Both the position numbers and the translations under genes were made by a program. The notes beneath the pieces were generated by a model. That model ran no database searches, was not told the DNA's origin, and was given only the letters and a program-made list of their open reading frames with translations. A DNA stretch of 14,023 nucleotides, taken from the NCBI GenBank assembly GCA_030430725.1, contig JAUIKP010000032.1:1-14023 (forward strand). The letters are read 5' to 3'. Positions 1 through 8,502 of this stretch are shown in pieces (the stretch's first letter is position 1; each line of letters opens with the position of its first letter). This DNA is from Nitrospiria bacterium. GTDB taxonomy: Bacteria > Nitrospirota > Nitrospiria > Nitrospirales > UBA8639.

Positions 1-1553
<1,553 letters not shown>

Positions 1554-2981
1554 ATGAATCGTCTGGTTCCCGTTGTTGGATTGGAACGAAAAGTTGACCA
1601 GGCCATTCGGGCTAAGGGGTTATTGGCGTCGGGAGATCGGATCGTGGCAGCGGTTTCCGGCGGTCCTGATTCTGTGGCCCTTTTTAGGTGCCTGGTGGAG
1701 TTGCGACCCCTGTGGCATTGGGACATCTCTATTGGCCATGTGGACCATGGATTTCGTGGAGCGGAAAGTGAGGGGGATGCAAAGTTCGTGGAGGCTTTAG
1801 GTGAGAGATTTGGAGTGCCGGTTATGGTTCGCCGGCTCCATCTGAATAAATACGATGCAAAATTGAAGAAGAAGTCAATCCAGGAATATGCCAGAAGAGC
1901 TCGGTATCGGGCATTTGAACAAATGGTCCTTGAACAAAAGGCGACAAAGTTAGTACTTGGGCATACGGCAGACGATCAAGCCGAGACGGTTCTTATGTGG
2001 ATGCTACGCGGGTGTGGAACCGGTGGATTAGGAGGTATTCCTCCCAAGCGAGGGATGCATGTCGTTCGTCCCTTGCTTGATCTTCATCGGAGTGAGATTG
2101 TGACGTATCTTGAAGAAAGGCAGGAGGAATCCAGAGTGGATTCCTCCAATGATCAGCCGGTGTATCTCCGGAATCGCATTCGTCAGCATCTGATTCCTCA
2201 ATTGAAGCAGTATTCGCCAGGGATTGTGAATGTGTTGACCAGGCAGGCACATATCCTTCGTGATGATCATGCATACCTGGAGACATTAGCGGATGAAGCG
2301 CTTCTTCATGCCTGTGTGTCTGACGGTATGGGAGAACGGCAATTGGACCGTACGGCGCTTTTAAACGTACCGTTACCTATTCGTCGGAGGGTGGTTCGCC
2401 AGAGTCTTCAGGTCATTGCAGGACAACAACAGAATCCGACGTTCGACTTTGTGGAACGGGTGTTAGATCGGTTAGAGCATGGGCAGTCGGGTTGGACGAT
2501 CACCTATGACGGAGTGCAGGTTTGTCAGGAATATGATCGTCTCGTGATTCGCTCTTTTGAGAAATTGCATCATTCTGGAGGGGATTATTTCAGGATGAGC
2601 GGGATGCCTCTATCCATCCCTGGTGAGGTTGTTTGGCTTGCCACGGGCCACCGTTTTTCGATTTCAAGAGTCTCACCTACAGTAATGAATGGCCATGCGC
2701 ACCACTCAGAGATTTACCTTGATCCTGCGAAATTTACTCCTGAATTAATGGTACGAAGTTGGATGCCTGGAGATGTTTTTTGTCCTAAGGGGCTTGGTGG
2801 GCGACAAAAAAAACTTCAGGATTTTTTTTCGGATCTTAAGTTACCCCGTTCTCAGCGGACCAAGGTGCCTTTATTGGTTGCCCCTGAGGGGATTATCTGG
2901 GTTGGTGGGTTACGAGGAGATGAACGGTTCCAGGTTTCATCATCCACGGCCTCGGTCGTGATGGCCAAGATGATCAGGTAA
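1554..2981 (+). CDS. tilS: tRNA(Ile)-lysidine synthetase
   Basis: TilS ligates lysine to C34 of the CAU-anticodon tRNA-Ile using ATP, switching its decoding from AUG to AUA. The 475-residue length fits the long form of the family. The N-terminal PP-loop is SGGPDS (35-40). It is followed by GHVDHGFRG (61-69), GHTADDQAETVLM (136-148) and RNRIRQHLIP (206-215), all typical of the ATP-pyrophosphatase core. The C-terminal TilS domain runs from about 399 to 459 and includes PGDVF, a Gly/Lys-rich turn and LQDFFSD. The ATG directly follows the ribF TAG, with AGGGGGG at 1537-1543 as ribosome binding site about 10 nt upstream. The C-terminal domain is encoded across an 8-A tract and an 8-T tract (2806-2813 and 2822-2829) that could cause slippage, but the frame is intact. 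hpt follows after 2 nt. Confidence 0.95.
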   Translation: MNRLVPVVGLERKVDQAIRAKGLLASGDRIVAAVSGGPDSVALFRCLVELRPLWHWDISIGHVDHGFRGAESEGDAKFVEALGERFGVPVMVRRLHLNKYDAKLKKKSIQEYARRARYRAFEQMVLEQKATKLVLGHTADDQAETVLMWMLRGCGTGGLGGIPPKRGMHVVRPLLDLHRSEIVTYLEERQEESRVDSSNDQPVYLRNRIRQHLIPQLKQYSPGIVNVLTRQAHILRDDHAYLETLADEALLHACVSDGMGERQLDRTALLNVPLPIRRRVVRQSLQVIAGQQQNPTFDFVERVLDRLEHGQSGWTITYDGVQVCQEYDRLVIRSFEKLHHSGGDYFRMSGMPLSIPGEVVWLATGHRFSISRVSPTVMNGHAHHSEIYLDPAKFTPELMVRSWMPGDVFCPKGLGGRQKKLQDFFSDLKLPRSQRTKVPLLVAPEGIIWVGGLRGDERFQVSSSTASVVMAKMIR

Positions 2982-2983
2982 TT

Positions 2984-3547
2984 ATGGAAACCTCTATGGA
3001 TCAAATTTTTGGAAAACCACTCGTGACCCAAGAAGCTATGAGGGCCCGCATTAAGGATTTGGGAAAGCAAATTTCTCAGGATTATCAAGACAAGGATCTT
3101 TTAGTTGTTGGGGTTCTCAAAGGGGCCTATGTGTTTTTTGCCGATCTGGTGCGAGTCATCCGATTGCCGATTCAGATTGATTTTCTGATTGCCAAAAGTC
3201 ACAAAACAATTGGTGGTTCGGCCAAAAAGGTAAAAGTGTGGTCGGAGTTGACCGAAAAGATCAATAATCGCCATGTGTTGTTGGTAGAAGATATTGTGGA
3301 CTCTGGGGTGACTGCCCAGTATTTAGTCAAAACTTTGATGAAGAAGAAGCCTGCATCCGTAGCTGTCTGCGCATTGATTAGTAAACCTGTCAATCGCAAA
3401 GTGGAGGTTGATTTGCGGTATGTGGGGTTTGAAGTGCCTTCGACCTATGTTGTGGGGTATGGACTGGATTTTAAGCAAAAATATCGAAATCTCCCCTACC
3501 TGGCTAAACTCGATCCAAAGTTGGTTCGAGATGACTTGGGGTCTTGA
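2984..3547 (+). CDS. hpt: Hypoxanthine phosphoribosyltransferase
   Basis: This purine-salvage enzyme joins hypoxanthine (often also guanine) to PRPP to give IMP or GMP. Its 187 residues match the family. Visible motifs are LVVGVLKGAYVFFADL (40-55), the PRPP-binding acidic motif VEDIVDSGVT (101-110) and VVGYGLDFKQKYRNLPY (156-172), which contributes to purine binding. The flexible active-site loop is unusual: where the family normally has a Ser-Tyr pair (SSYG), this protein reads AKSHKT, with Ser72-His73. The start at 2984 is 2 nt past the tilS stop with only a weak AGGT behind it; a second ATG at 2996 is possible. The tilS-hpt-ftsH order is a familiar one. Xanthine or guanine preference cannot be told from sequence alone. 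Confidence 0.93.
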   Translation: METSMDQIFGKPLVTQEAMRARIKDLGKQISQDYQDKDLLVVGVLKGAYVFFADLVRVIRLPIQIDFLIAKSHKTIGGSAKKVKVWSELTEKINNRHVLLVEDIVDSGVTAQYLVKTLMKKKPASVAVCALISKPVNRKVEVDLRYVGFEVPSTYVVGYGLDFKQKYRNLPYLAKLDPKLVRDDLGS

Positions 3548-3602
3548 TGCGGTTGTCAGTTCTAAAAAGTGCATGATAGAATCAATTGGTTAAGCATATG
3601 GC

Positions 3603-3633
3603 TTGACGGTATGGTTCTTTATGACATTTGAAT
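3603..3633 (+). promoter_or_regulatory. Weak candidate sigma-70 promoter for ftsH
   Basis: A TTGACG hexamer (3603-3608; five of six match TTGACA) stands 19 nt before TTGAAT (3628-3633; four of six match TATAAT). The spacing is long and the -10 poor, so this is only a candidate. It lies in the 108-nt gap between hpt and ftsH, the one place in the tilS-hpt-ftsH block where an independent promoter would fit. The likely ftsH ribosome binding site AAGGGGG follows at 3638-3644. Confidence 0.22.
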
Positions 3634-3655
3634 TGTTAAGGGGGTTACCCTCGGT

Positions 3656-5473
3656 ATGAATTCTCGGGTGAAAAACTTACTATTTTGGGTGTTTGTATGT
3701 TTATTCATGATTTTGTTATTCAACCTCTTTACGGTGCCGAATCAGCACCCGGAAGATCCGGTCATTTTTAGTGATTTCATGGCTCACCTGGAAAAAGGGG
3801 ATGTTGAACGAGTTGTCATCAAAGACAATGATATCAGCGCGATCTTGAAAGATGGTACCCGAATCCAAACCTACTCGGTTGAGTATCCAGACTTGGTTAA
3901 GGTTTTGCAGGAAAAATCCGTACAAATTGAAGCCAAGCCACCTGAAGATAATCCCTGGTATATCACCTTCCTGCTCTCTTGGGGACCATTTGTGCTCTTT
4001 TTGGGATTGTGGTTTTTCCTGATGCGTCAAATGCAGATGGGTGGCAACCGGGCTCTGTCTTTTGGGAAGAGCCGTGCGCGCCTCCTAACCGAAGAGAAGA
4101 AAAAAATCACCTTTGCAGATGTGGCTGGGTTGGATGAGGCAAAAGAAGAAGTGGTGGAAATTATTGACTTTTTAAAGGATCCTGCGAAATTCCAAAAATT
4201 AGGTGGGCGTATTCCTAAGGGAGTCCTGATTGTGGGGCCTCCAGGGACCGGAAAAACCTTGTTAGCCAAAGCGATTGCTGGCGAGGCTGGTGTGCCGTTT
4301 TTCAGCATTAGCGGGTCAGATTTTGTAGAAATGTTTGTCGGAGTTGGGGCTTCCAGGGTTCGTGATCTCTTTGAACAGGGGAAAAAGAATGCTCCCTGTA
4401 TTATTTTTATTGATGAAATTGATGCGGTAGGCCGATTGCGTGGCGCAGGTCTTGGGGGAGGGCATGATGAACGGGAGCAAACACTCAATCAATTATTAGT
4501 TGAAATGGATGGATTTGATACTACGGAAGGCGTGATCTTGATTGCGGCCACCAATAGACCTGATGTGCTGGATCCTGCTTTGTTGCGACCAGGCCGGTTC
4601 GATCGGCAAGTTGTGGTGAATCGTCCTGATGTGCGTGGGAGGGGGGAAATTCTCAAGGTTCATACTAAAAAAGTCCCTGTCTCCACAGATGTGGATTTGG
4701 AGAAAATTGCCAGAGGGACTCCCGGTTTTTCAGGAGCTGACCTGGAAAATCTGGTTAACGAAGCGGCATTATGGGCCGCTCGTCTGGATAAAAAAACTGT
4801 TGACCAGATTGATTTTGAAAACGCCAAAGATAAGGTCTTAATGGGTGTCGAACGTAAGAGCATGGTTCTGACTGAGGATGAAAAACGCACAACAGCCTTT
4901 CATGAGGCTGGCCACGCTTTGATGGCGAAACTGTTGCCAGGAACGGATCCTGTTCATAAGGTCACCATTATCCCTCGGGGACGGGCATTGGGTATGACGA
5001 TGCAATTGCCCATCGATGACCGGCATAGTTATTCGAAGGACTTTTTGTACAATACCCTCTCTATTTTGTTTGGGGGGCGGGTGGCAGAAGAATTGATCTT
5101 TAAAAGTGTGACGACTGGGGCGGGAAACGATATCGAGCGGGCCACTGAATTGGCAAGAAAAATGGTTTGCGAATGGGGTATGAGTGAAAAATTAGGTCCG
5201 TTAACATTTGGGAAAAAAGACGAAGAAGTTTTCTTGGGGCGTGATTTTGGTTCCCGTCGAGATTTTAGTGATCAAGTGGCTTTAGAAATTGATAAGGAAA
5301 TCAAACGGCTTGTGGTTGAATCTTATGAACGAACGACCAGGATGTTAACCGAGCACATTCACACATTACGGGCTATCGCGGAAGCGCTATTGGAGAAAGA
5401 GGTGTTAGACGGCATAGAAATAGAAAAAATTGTTCAACAAACATCTTCGCTCGAGCAAGTTGCAGCAGTGTAA
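3656..5473 (+). CDS. ftsH: ATP-dependent membrane zinc metalloprotease FtsH
   Basis: FtsH is a hexameric inner-membrane AAA+ protease that extracts and degrades misfolded membrane proteins and short-lived cytoplasmic regulators. The 605 residues are arranged canonically. There is a first membrane helix (about 8-26), a periplasmic domain (about 30-100) and a second helix (about 103-123). The AAA+ module has Walker A GPPGTGKT (194-201), pore motif FVG (227-229), Walker B IIFIDEID (249-256) and the second region of homology around ATNRPD to RPGRFDR (298-317). The M41 peptidase domain has the zinc site HEAGH (416-420) and third ligand Asp492 in [10 protein letters not shown]. The C-terminus is short. 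The start has AAGGGGG 11 nt upstream (3638-3644) and gives a proper N-terminal helix. Nothing is missing or broken. It follows hpt by 108 nt. Confidence 0.97.
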   Translation: MNSRVKNLLFWVFVCLFMILLFNLFTVPNQHPEDPVIFSDFMAHLEKGDVERVVIKDNDISAILKDGTRIQTYSVEYPDLVKVLQEKSVQIEAKPPEDNPWYITFLLSWGPFVLFLGLWFFLMRQMQMGGNRALSFGKSRARLLTEEKKKITFADVAGLDEAKEEVVEIIDFLKDPAKFQKLGGRIPKGVLIVGPPGTGKTLLAKAIAGEAGVPFFSISGSDFVEMFVGVGASRVRDLFEQGKKNAPCIIFIDEIDAVGRLRGAGLGGGHDEREQTLNQLLVEMDGFDTTEGVILIAATNRPDVLDPALLRPGRFDRQVVVNRPDVRGRGEILKVHTKKVPVSTDVDLEKIARGTPGFSGADLENLVNEAALWAARLDKKTVDQIDFENAKDKVLMGVERKSMVLTEDEKRTTAFHEAGHALMAKLLPGTDPVHKVTIIPRGRALGMTMQLPIDDRHSYSKDFLYNTLSILFGGRVAEELIFKSVTTGAGNDIERATELARKMVCEWGMSEKLGPLTFGKKDEEVFLGRDFGSRRDFSDQVALEIDKEIKRLVVESYERTTRMLTEHIHTLRAIAEALLEKEVLDGIEIEKIVQQTSSLEQVAAV

Positions 5474-5829
5474 CGAGATTCCCAGATTTTTTCCCATTCA
5501 GAATAACCAAGCACCTCTTGTCCTAAGCTGAGCTGGTTTATTTTCCATCCATCCCCTTTTATTATGAAGACTCCTAAAAGGTGACCCCCTTGTTTCCGTT
5601 GAGAATATGTTATTTTATCCACTGTGGGTTTAGTGCACTTGGGCCCATCACTATTGTGAAGGTTTCCCCTTAAGAGTTTATCTACCAAGCGTTACCCCCC
5701 ATTATTCTTTTCATTGTCCATTCGCGGCTTTCCTAATCATTCAATTCCTTGAGATTTATTAGGTAGATGTTCTATTTGGTTGTTAAAAAACCATCATGAC
5801 AATGAGTTGGTTAACGGTGGAATAAACGC
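5474..5829. other. 356-nt spacer between ftsH and folP without a convincing gene
   Basis: This spacer is more A+T-rich than its flanks. I see no plus-strand gene and no clear intrinsic terminator for ftsH: a T-run at 5486-5491 has no stem before it. A perfect 7-bp inverted repeat, CCTTTTA (5555-5561) and TAAAAGG (5575-5581), has no T-run. A poor promoter-like pair, TTGAGA (5749-5754) and TCTATT (5771-5776) with a 16-nt spacer, could serve folP. On the minus strand an 84-codon frame runs from TTG at 5688 to 5434, entering the ftsH 3' end. It is discussed as a finding because it is preceded by GGGGGG, but it is not accepted as a gene. Confidence 0.6.
5816..5821 (+). promoter_or_regulatory. Ribosome binding site deciding the folP start
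   Basis: GGTGGA lies 8 nt before the ATG at 5830. The alternative in-frame ATG at 5884 has no comparable purine-rich sequence at the right distance, so the longer protein is preferred. Confidence 0.6.
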
Positions 5830-6702
5830 ATGAAAACAGCTGTCTCAGAGTCCGCTTTTCCTGCAATCCGATGCCGGGAAAAGATGATACCTATAGGGTC
5901 AAAGGTCCTAATCATGGGTATCTTGAACGTGACTCCAGATTCATTTTCTGAGGATGGACACTACCTCAACCCTGAGACAGCCATTGCACGAGCCCAACAG
6001 ATGGTTGCCGAGGGAGCGGACTTGATTGATATAGGGGGAGAATCGACGAGGCCTGGAGCGTCATATGTGGACAAGGATGAGGAAATAGAGCGTATTACTC
6101 CCATTCTGACGAGGTTGAGAAAACTCACCAATATCCCCATTTCCATTGATACACGGAAAGCTGCTGTGGCTCGAGCCGCATTGGATCTAGGGGCCGATAT
6201 CATCAATGATGTGAGCGCTCTTCAAGATGATCCTCGAATGGCTCAATTAATTCAAGAATCCGGAGCAGGAGTGGTCCTTATGCACCGGCAAGGGCATAGT
6301 AGAAATATGCAGCATGCCCCACAATATAAAGATGTCATTGGGGAAATTAAAGCCTTTTTATCTGAACGAGTCTCCATGGCTCGATCGAAGGGGATTCCGG
6401 CAGATCATATTATCGTTGATCCGGGAATCGGATTTGGGAAAACCCTTAATCATAATTTAGAAATTCTTGGTAATCTTGGGGAGTTCCTTTCATTGGGACA
6501 CCCTATTTTAATTGGAGTGTCACGTAAAGCCTTTATAGGCACATTAACGGGAAAGCCCGTTGGTAAACGAGAATTCGGGAATGCTGTTGCGGTTGCCACT
6601 GCTGTCTGGCAGGGAGCACATATGGTACGAGTTCATGAGGTGGGAGCCATGCACGATGCTATTAAGGTGGCTCAAGCTTTACAAAATATGTGCGACAAGT
6701 AA
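5830..6702 (+). CDS. folP: Dihydropteroate synthase
   Basis: FolP condenses 6-hydroxymethyl-7,8-dihydropterin pyrophosphate with 4-aminobenzoate to form dihydropteroate in folate synthesis; it is the sulfonamide target. The 290-residue protein is a TIM barrel of normal length with all signatures: MGILNVTPDSFS (29-40), DIGGESTRPGA (67-77), SIDTRK (105-110), IINDVSAL (124-131), DPGIGFGK (197-204), GVSRKAFIG (229-237) and the C-terminal RVHEVG (267-272; many homologues read RVHDV). The first 19 residues precede the conserved core and may be a loose N-terminal extension. A start at Met19 would still give a complete enzyme, but the GGTGGA site supports 5830. It lies between ftsH and glmM, as in many proteobacteria. 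Confidence 0.96.
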   Translation: MKTAVSESAFPAIRCREKMIPIGSKVLIMGILNVTPDSFSEDGHYLNPETAIARAQQMVAEGADLIDIGGESTRPGASYVDKDEEIERITPILTRLRKLTNIPISIDTRKAAVARAALDLGADIINDVSALQDDPRMAQLIQESGAGVVLMHRQGHSRNMQHAPQYKDVIGEIKAFLSERVSMARSKGIPADHIIVDPGIGFGKTLNHNLEILGNLGEFLSLGHPILIGVSRKAFIGTLTGKPVGKREFGNAVAVATAVWQGAHMVRVHEVGAMHDAIKVAQALQNMCDK

Positions 6703-6725
6703 AAGAGTCGGTGGTAAGACCTCTC

Positions 6726-6783
6726 CCTGTGACGTTTCCAACGCTTTGTCCGACTGAGGACAACTGCTTGGACAGGAATTTTT
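6726..6783 (+). terminator. Long hairpin followed by T-run after folP (possible terminator)
   Basis: Three nested perfect pairings share one axis: CCTGT (6726-6730) with ACAGG (6772-6776), CCAA (6738-6741) with TTGG (6768-6771), and TTGTCC (6746-6751) with GGACAA (6758-6763) around a 6-nt loop. They are separated by a 7-nt bulge and a 4x4 internal loop. AATTTTT follows at 6777-6783. Placed 23 nt after the folP stop, this may be an intrinsic terminator, which would mean glmM has its own promoter. The internal loops make it imperfect, so a chance fold is possible. Confidence 0.42.
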
Positions 6784-6880
6784 GAATTAGCATTTCAAGC
6801 CTTTGGTGTGCGTATGAGTGATGAGTCAGTAGTTATTTTCCGCTATTAAATAATTTTATGGTCTGAGCTCTTTACTAAAA

Positions 6881-6886
6881 AAGGGA
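6881..6886 (+). promoter_or_regulatory. Ribosome binding site of glmM
   Basis: AAGGGA lies 5 nt before the glmM ATG at 6892 and supports that start, which also gives the conserved N-terminus MGKLFGTDGVRG. Confidence 0.65.
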
Positions 6887-6891
6887 ACCAC

Positions 6892-8241
6892 ATGGGGAAA
6901 CTATTCGGTACAGATGGGGTGCGTGGGGTCGCGAACCTGGATCCGATGACTAGCGAAATGGCCATGAAATTAGGACGGGCGGCCGCCCATGTTTTTCGTA
7001 AACGTGATGGACGACATAAAATCATTATTGGCAAAGATACTCGGGTGTCCGGGTATATGCTGGAGTCGGCCTTAACTGCCGGACTGTGCTCTATGGGCGT
7101 GGATGTCTTATTGGTCGGGCCCTTACCGACTCCAGCAATTGCGTTCATGACCCGTAGCTTGAGAGCCGATGCCGGGGTGATGATATCTGCTTCTCATAAT
7201 CCCTATCAGGATAATGGCATAAAGTTTTTTTCGAATGACGGAATGAAATTGCCGGATGAACTGGAACATCGTATGGAGGATCTCATTCTTTCCAATGAAA
7301 TTGAGCATATTCGACCGACGGCTGAAGCTATCGGGAAAGCCTACCGTATTGATGATGCCGAAGGACGGTATATTGAGTTTGTCAAGCGTTCGCTTCCCCG
7401 TGAAATGGATTTTCAGAATATGCGGATTGTCTTGGATTGCGCTCATGGAGCAGCGTATCACGTTTTCCCAAAGGTCATTCATGAACTAGGCGCGAAGATC
7501 TGGGTGATGGGCAATGAACCTGACGGTCTCAATATTAATGACGGGTGTGGTGCGGTACACCCTGAGCGATTACAGCAGATGGTTCGAGACCGGAAGGCCG
7601 ACCTCGGTATTGCCCTGGACGGAGACGCGGATCGGGCTTTGTTTGTCTGTGAGAAGGGACAGGTGGTTGATGGAGATCATGCCCTTGCGGCTTTTGCTCT
7701 TGACCTTAAACGGTTAGGCCGATTACGACACAATACGGTGGTCGGAACGGTGATGAGTAATTTTGGGTTTGAAGTCTGCATGCGAGAGGCTGGCATCAAT
7801 TTGGTGCGAACCGCTGTCGGGGATCGATATATCTTGGAGCGAATGGTGGCAGAAGATTATAATCTGGGTGGAGAGCAATCCGGCCATATGATCTTTTTGG
7901 ATTATCATACCAGCGGTGATGGGATGATCTCCGGCTTGCAAATGCTGAAGCTGATGAAGCGGGCCCAAAAACCACTGTCGGAAATTGCCATGTGTATGGA
8001 ATCTACGCCTCAAGTGTTGGTGGGGGTCACCGTTCCCCGCAAACCTGACCTGCAGAGCCTTCCACAGTTACAGCAGGCTATTCAAGACAAAGAGCGGGTG
8101 CTGAATGGAACTGGACGGATTCTGGTACGCTATTCAGGTACGGAACCGTTACTGCGAGTGATGGTGGAAGGTCAAGATCACCAGGTCATTCAGGAAATTG
8201 CCGAAGATTTAATCACAGTAGTGAAGTCCTGCATTCAGTAA
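6892..8241 (+). CDS. glmM: Phosphoglucosamine mutase
   Basis: GlmM interconverts glucosamine-6-phosphate and glucosamine-1-phosphate on the way to UDP-GlcNAc, the precursor of peptidoglycan and lipopolysaccharide. The 449 residues match the family length. The N-terminus FGTDGVRG (5-12) is diagnostic. The phosphoserine loop MISASHNP (97-104) has the catalytic serine at 101. The magnesium loop is DGDADR (243-248), the sugar-binding loop is GGEQSGH (326-332), and the C-terminal phosphate-binding loop is RYSGTEP (413-419). No cdaA/cdaR genes precede it, unlike in Firmicutes; it follows folP as in proteobacteria. A hairpin with a weak T-rich tail sits 32 nt past the stop. Confidence 0.97.
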   Translation: MGKLFGTDGVRGVANLDPMTSEMAMKLGRAAAHVFRKRDGRHKIIIGKDTRVSGYMLESALTAGLCSMGVDVLLVGPLPTPAIAFMTRSLRADAGVMISASHNPYQDNGIKFFSNDGMKLPDELEHRMEDLILSNEIEHIRPTAEAIGKAYRIDDAEGRYIEFVKRSLPREMDFQNMRIVLDCAHGAAYHVFPKVIHELGAKIWVMGNEPDGLNINDGCGAVHPERLQQMVRDRKADLGIALDGDADRALFVCEKGQVVDGDHALAAFALDLKRLGRLRHNTVVGTVMSNFGFEVCMREAGINLVRTAVGDRYILERMVAEDYNLGGEQSGHMIFLDYHTSGDGMISGLQMLKLMKRAQKPLSEIAMCMESTPQVLVGVTVPRKPDLQSLPQLQQAIQDKERVLNGTGRILVRYSGTEPLLRVMVEGQDHQVIQEIAEDLITVVKSCIQ

Positions 8242-8273
8242 AGATCAGGATTCCTCCTCTATCTTTTTATTGT

Positions 8274-8300
8274 TCGCTTCACTGAAGCGATTTGTCATTT
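8274..8300 (+). terminator. Candidate intrinsic terminator after glmM
   Basis: TCGCTTC (8274-8280) pairs perfectly with GAAGCGA (8284-8290) around the 3-nt loop ACT. A T-rich tail, TTTGTCATTT (8291-8300), follows. The hairpin starts 32 nt after the glmM stop. The stem is compact and GC-containing, but the T-run is interrupted, so termination may be partial. Confidence 0.5.
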
Positions 8301-8438
8301 AGCCAAAAGCAGACACAAAAAGCGGTAAGGTCTGTTTCCGACTGGATTCATAAATGAACATTGAATCTTAGATTCTTTAACGGGTAAGGTTTTACCGGGA
8401 CGTGGGTGACCCTAACCTGCATTCCGCTATGCGGTCTG

Positions 8439-8469
8439 GAAGAATGGCAATGCCGTCTTCGGTCTTTTT
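8439..8469 (+). terminator. Hairpin plus T5 just upstream of comEC (possible attenuator)
   Basis: GAAGA (8439-8443) pairs with TCTTC (8456-8460), and inside it GGC (8446-8448) pairs with GCC (8452-8454) around AAT. GGTC and then TTTTT follow (8465-8469). The stem ends 43 nt before the comEC start codon, so if it works as a terminator it would reduce read-through into comEC. A small internal loop weakens the stem; this is a candidate only. Confidence 0.3.
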
Positions 8470-8502
8470 AAAGATCTACATTAACCATATGCACTCTTCT
8501 AT

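Noticed and set aside
3639..3651. Hairpin AGGG/CCCT hiding the ftsH ribosome binding site
   Set aside because: A 4-bp stem is too weak to claim regulation.
4027..4488. 153-codon minus-strand frame inside ftsH
   Set aside because: It lies wholly antisense to the conserved AAA+ coding region, and its Ser/Pro-rich composition is that of a reverse-frame shadow.
5555..5581. CCTTTTA/TAAAAGG inverted repeat as an ftsH terminator
   Set aside because: The stem is A+T-rich with a 13-nt loop and no T-run after it.
8383..8460. Known riboswitch (cyclic-di-GMP, TPP or fluoride type) before comEC
   Set aside because: I compared the remembered core motifs of these classes by eye and none is present in the right order; only an unnamed structured region can be claimed.
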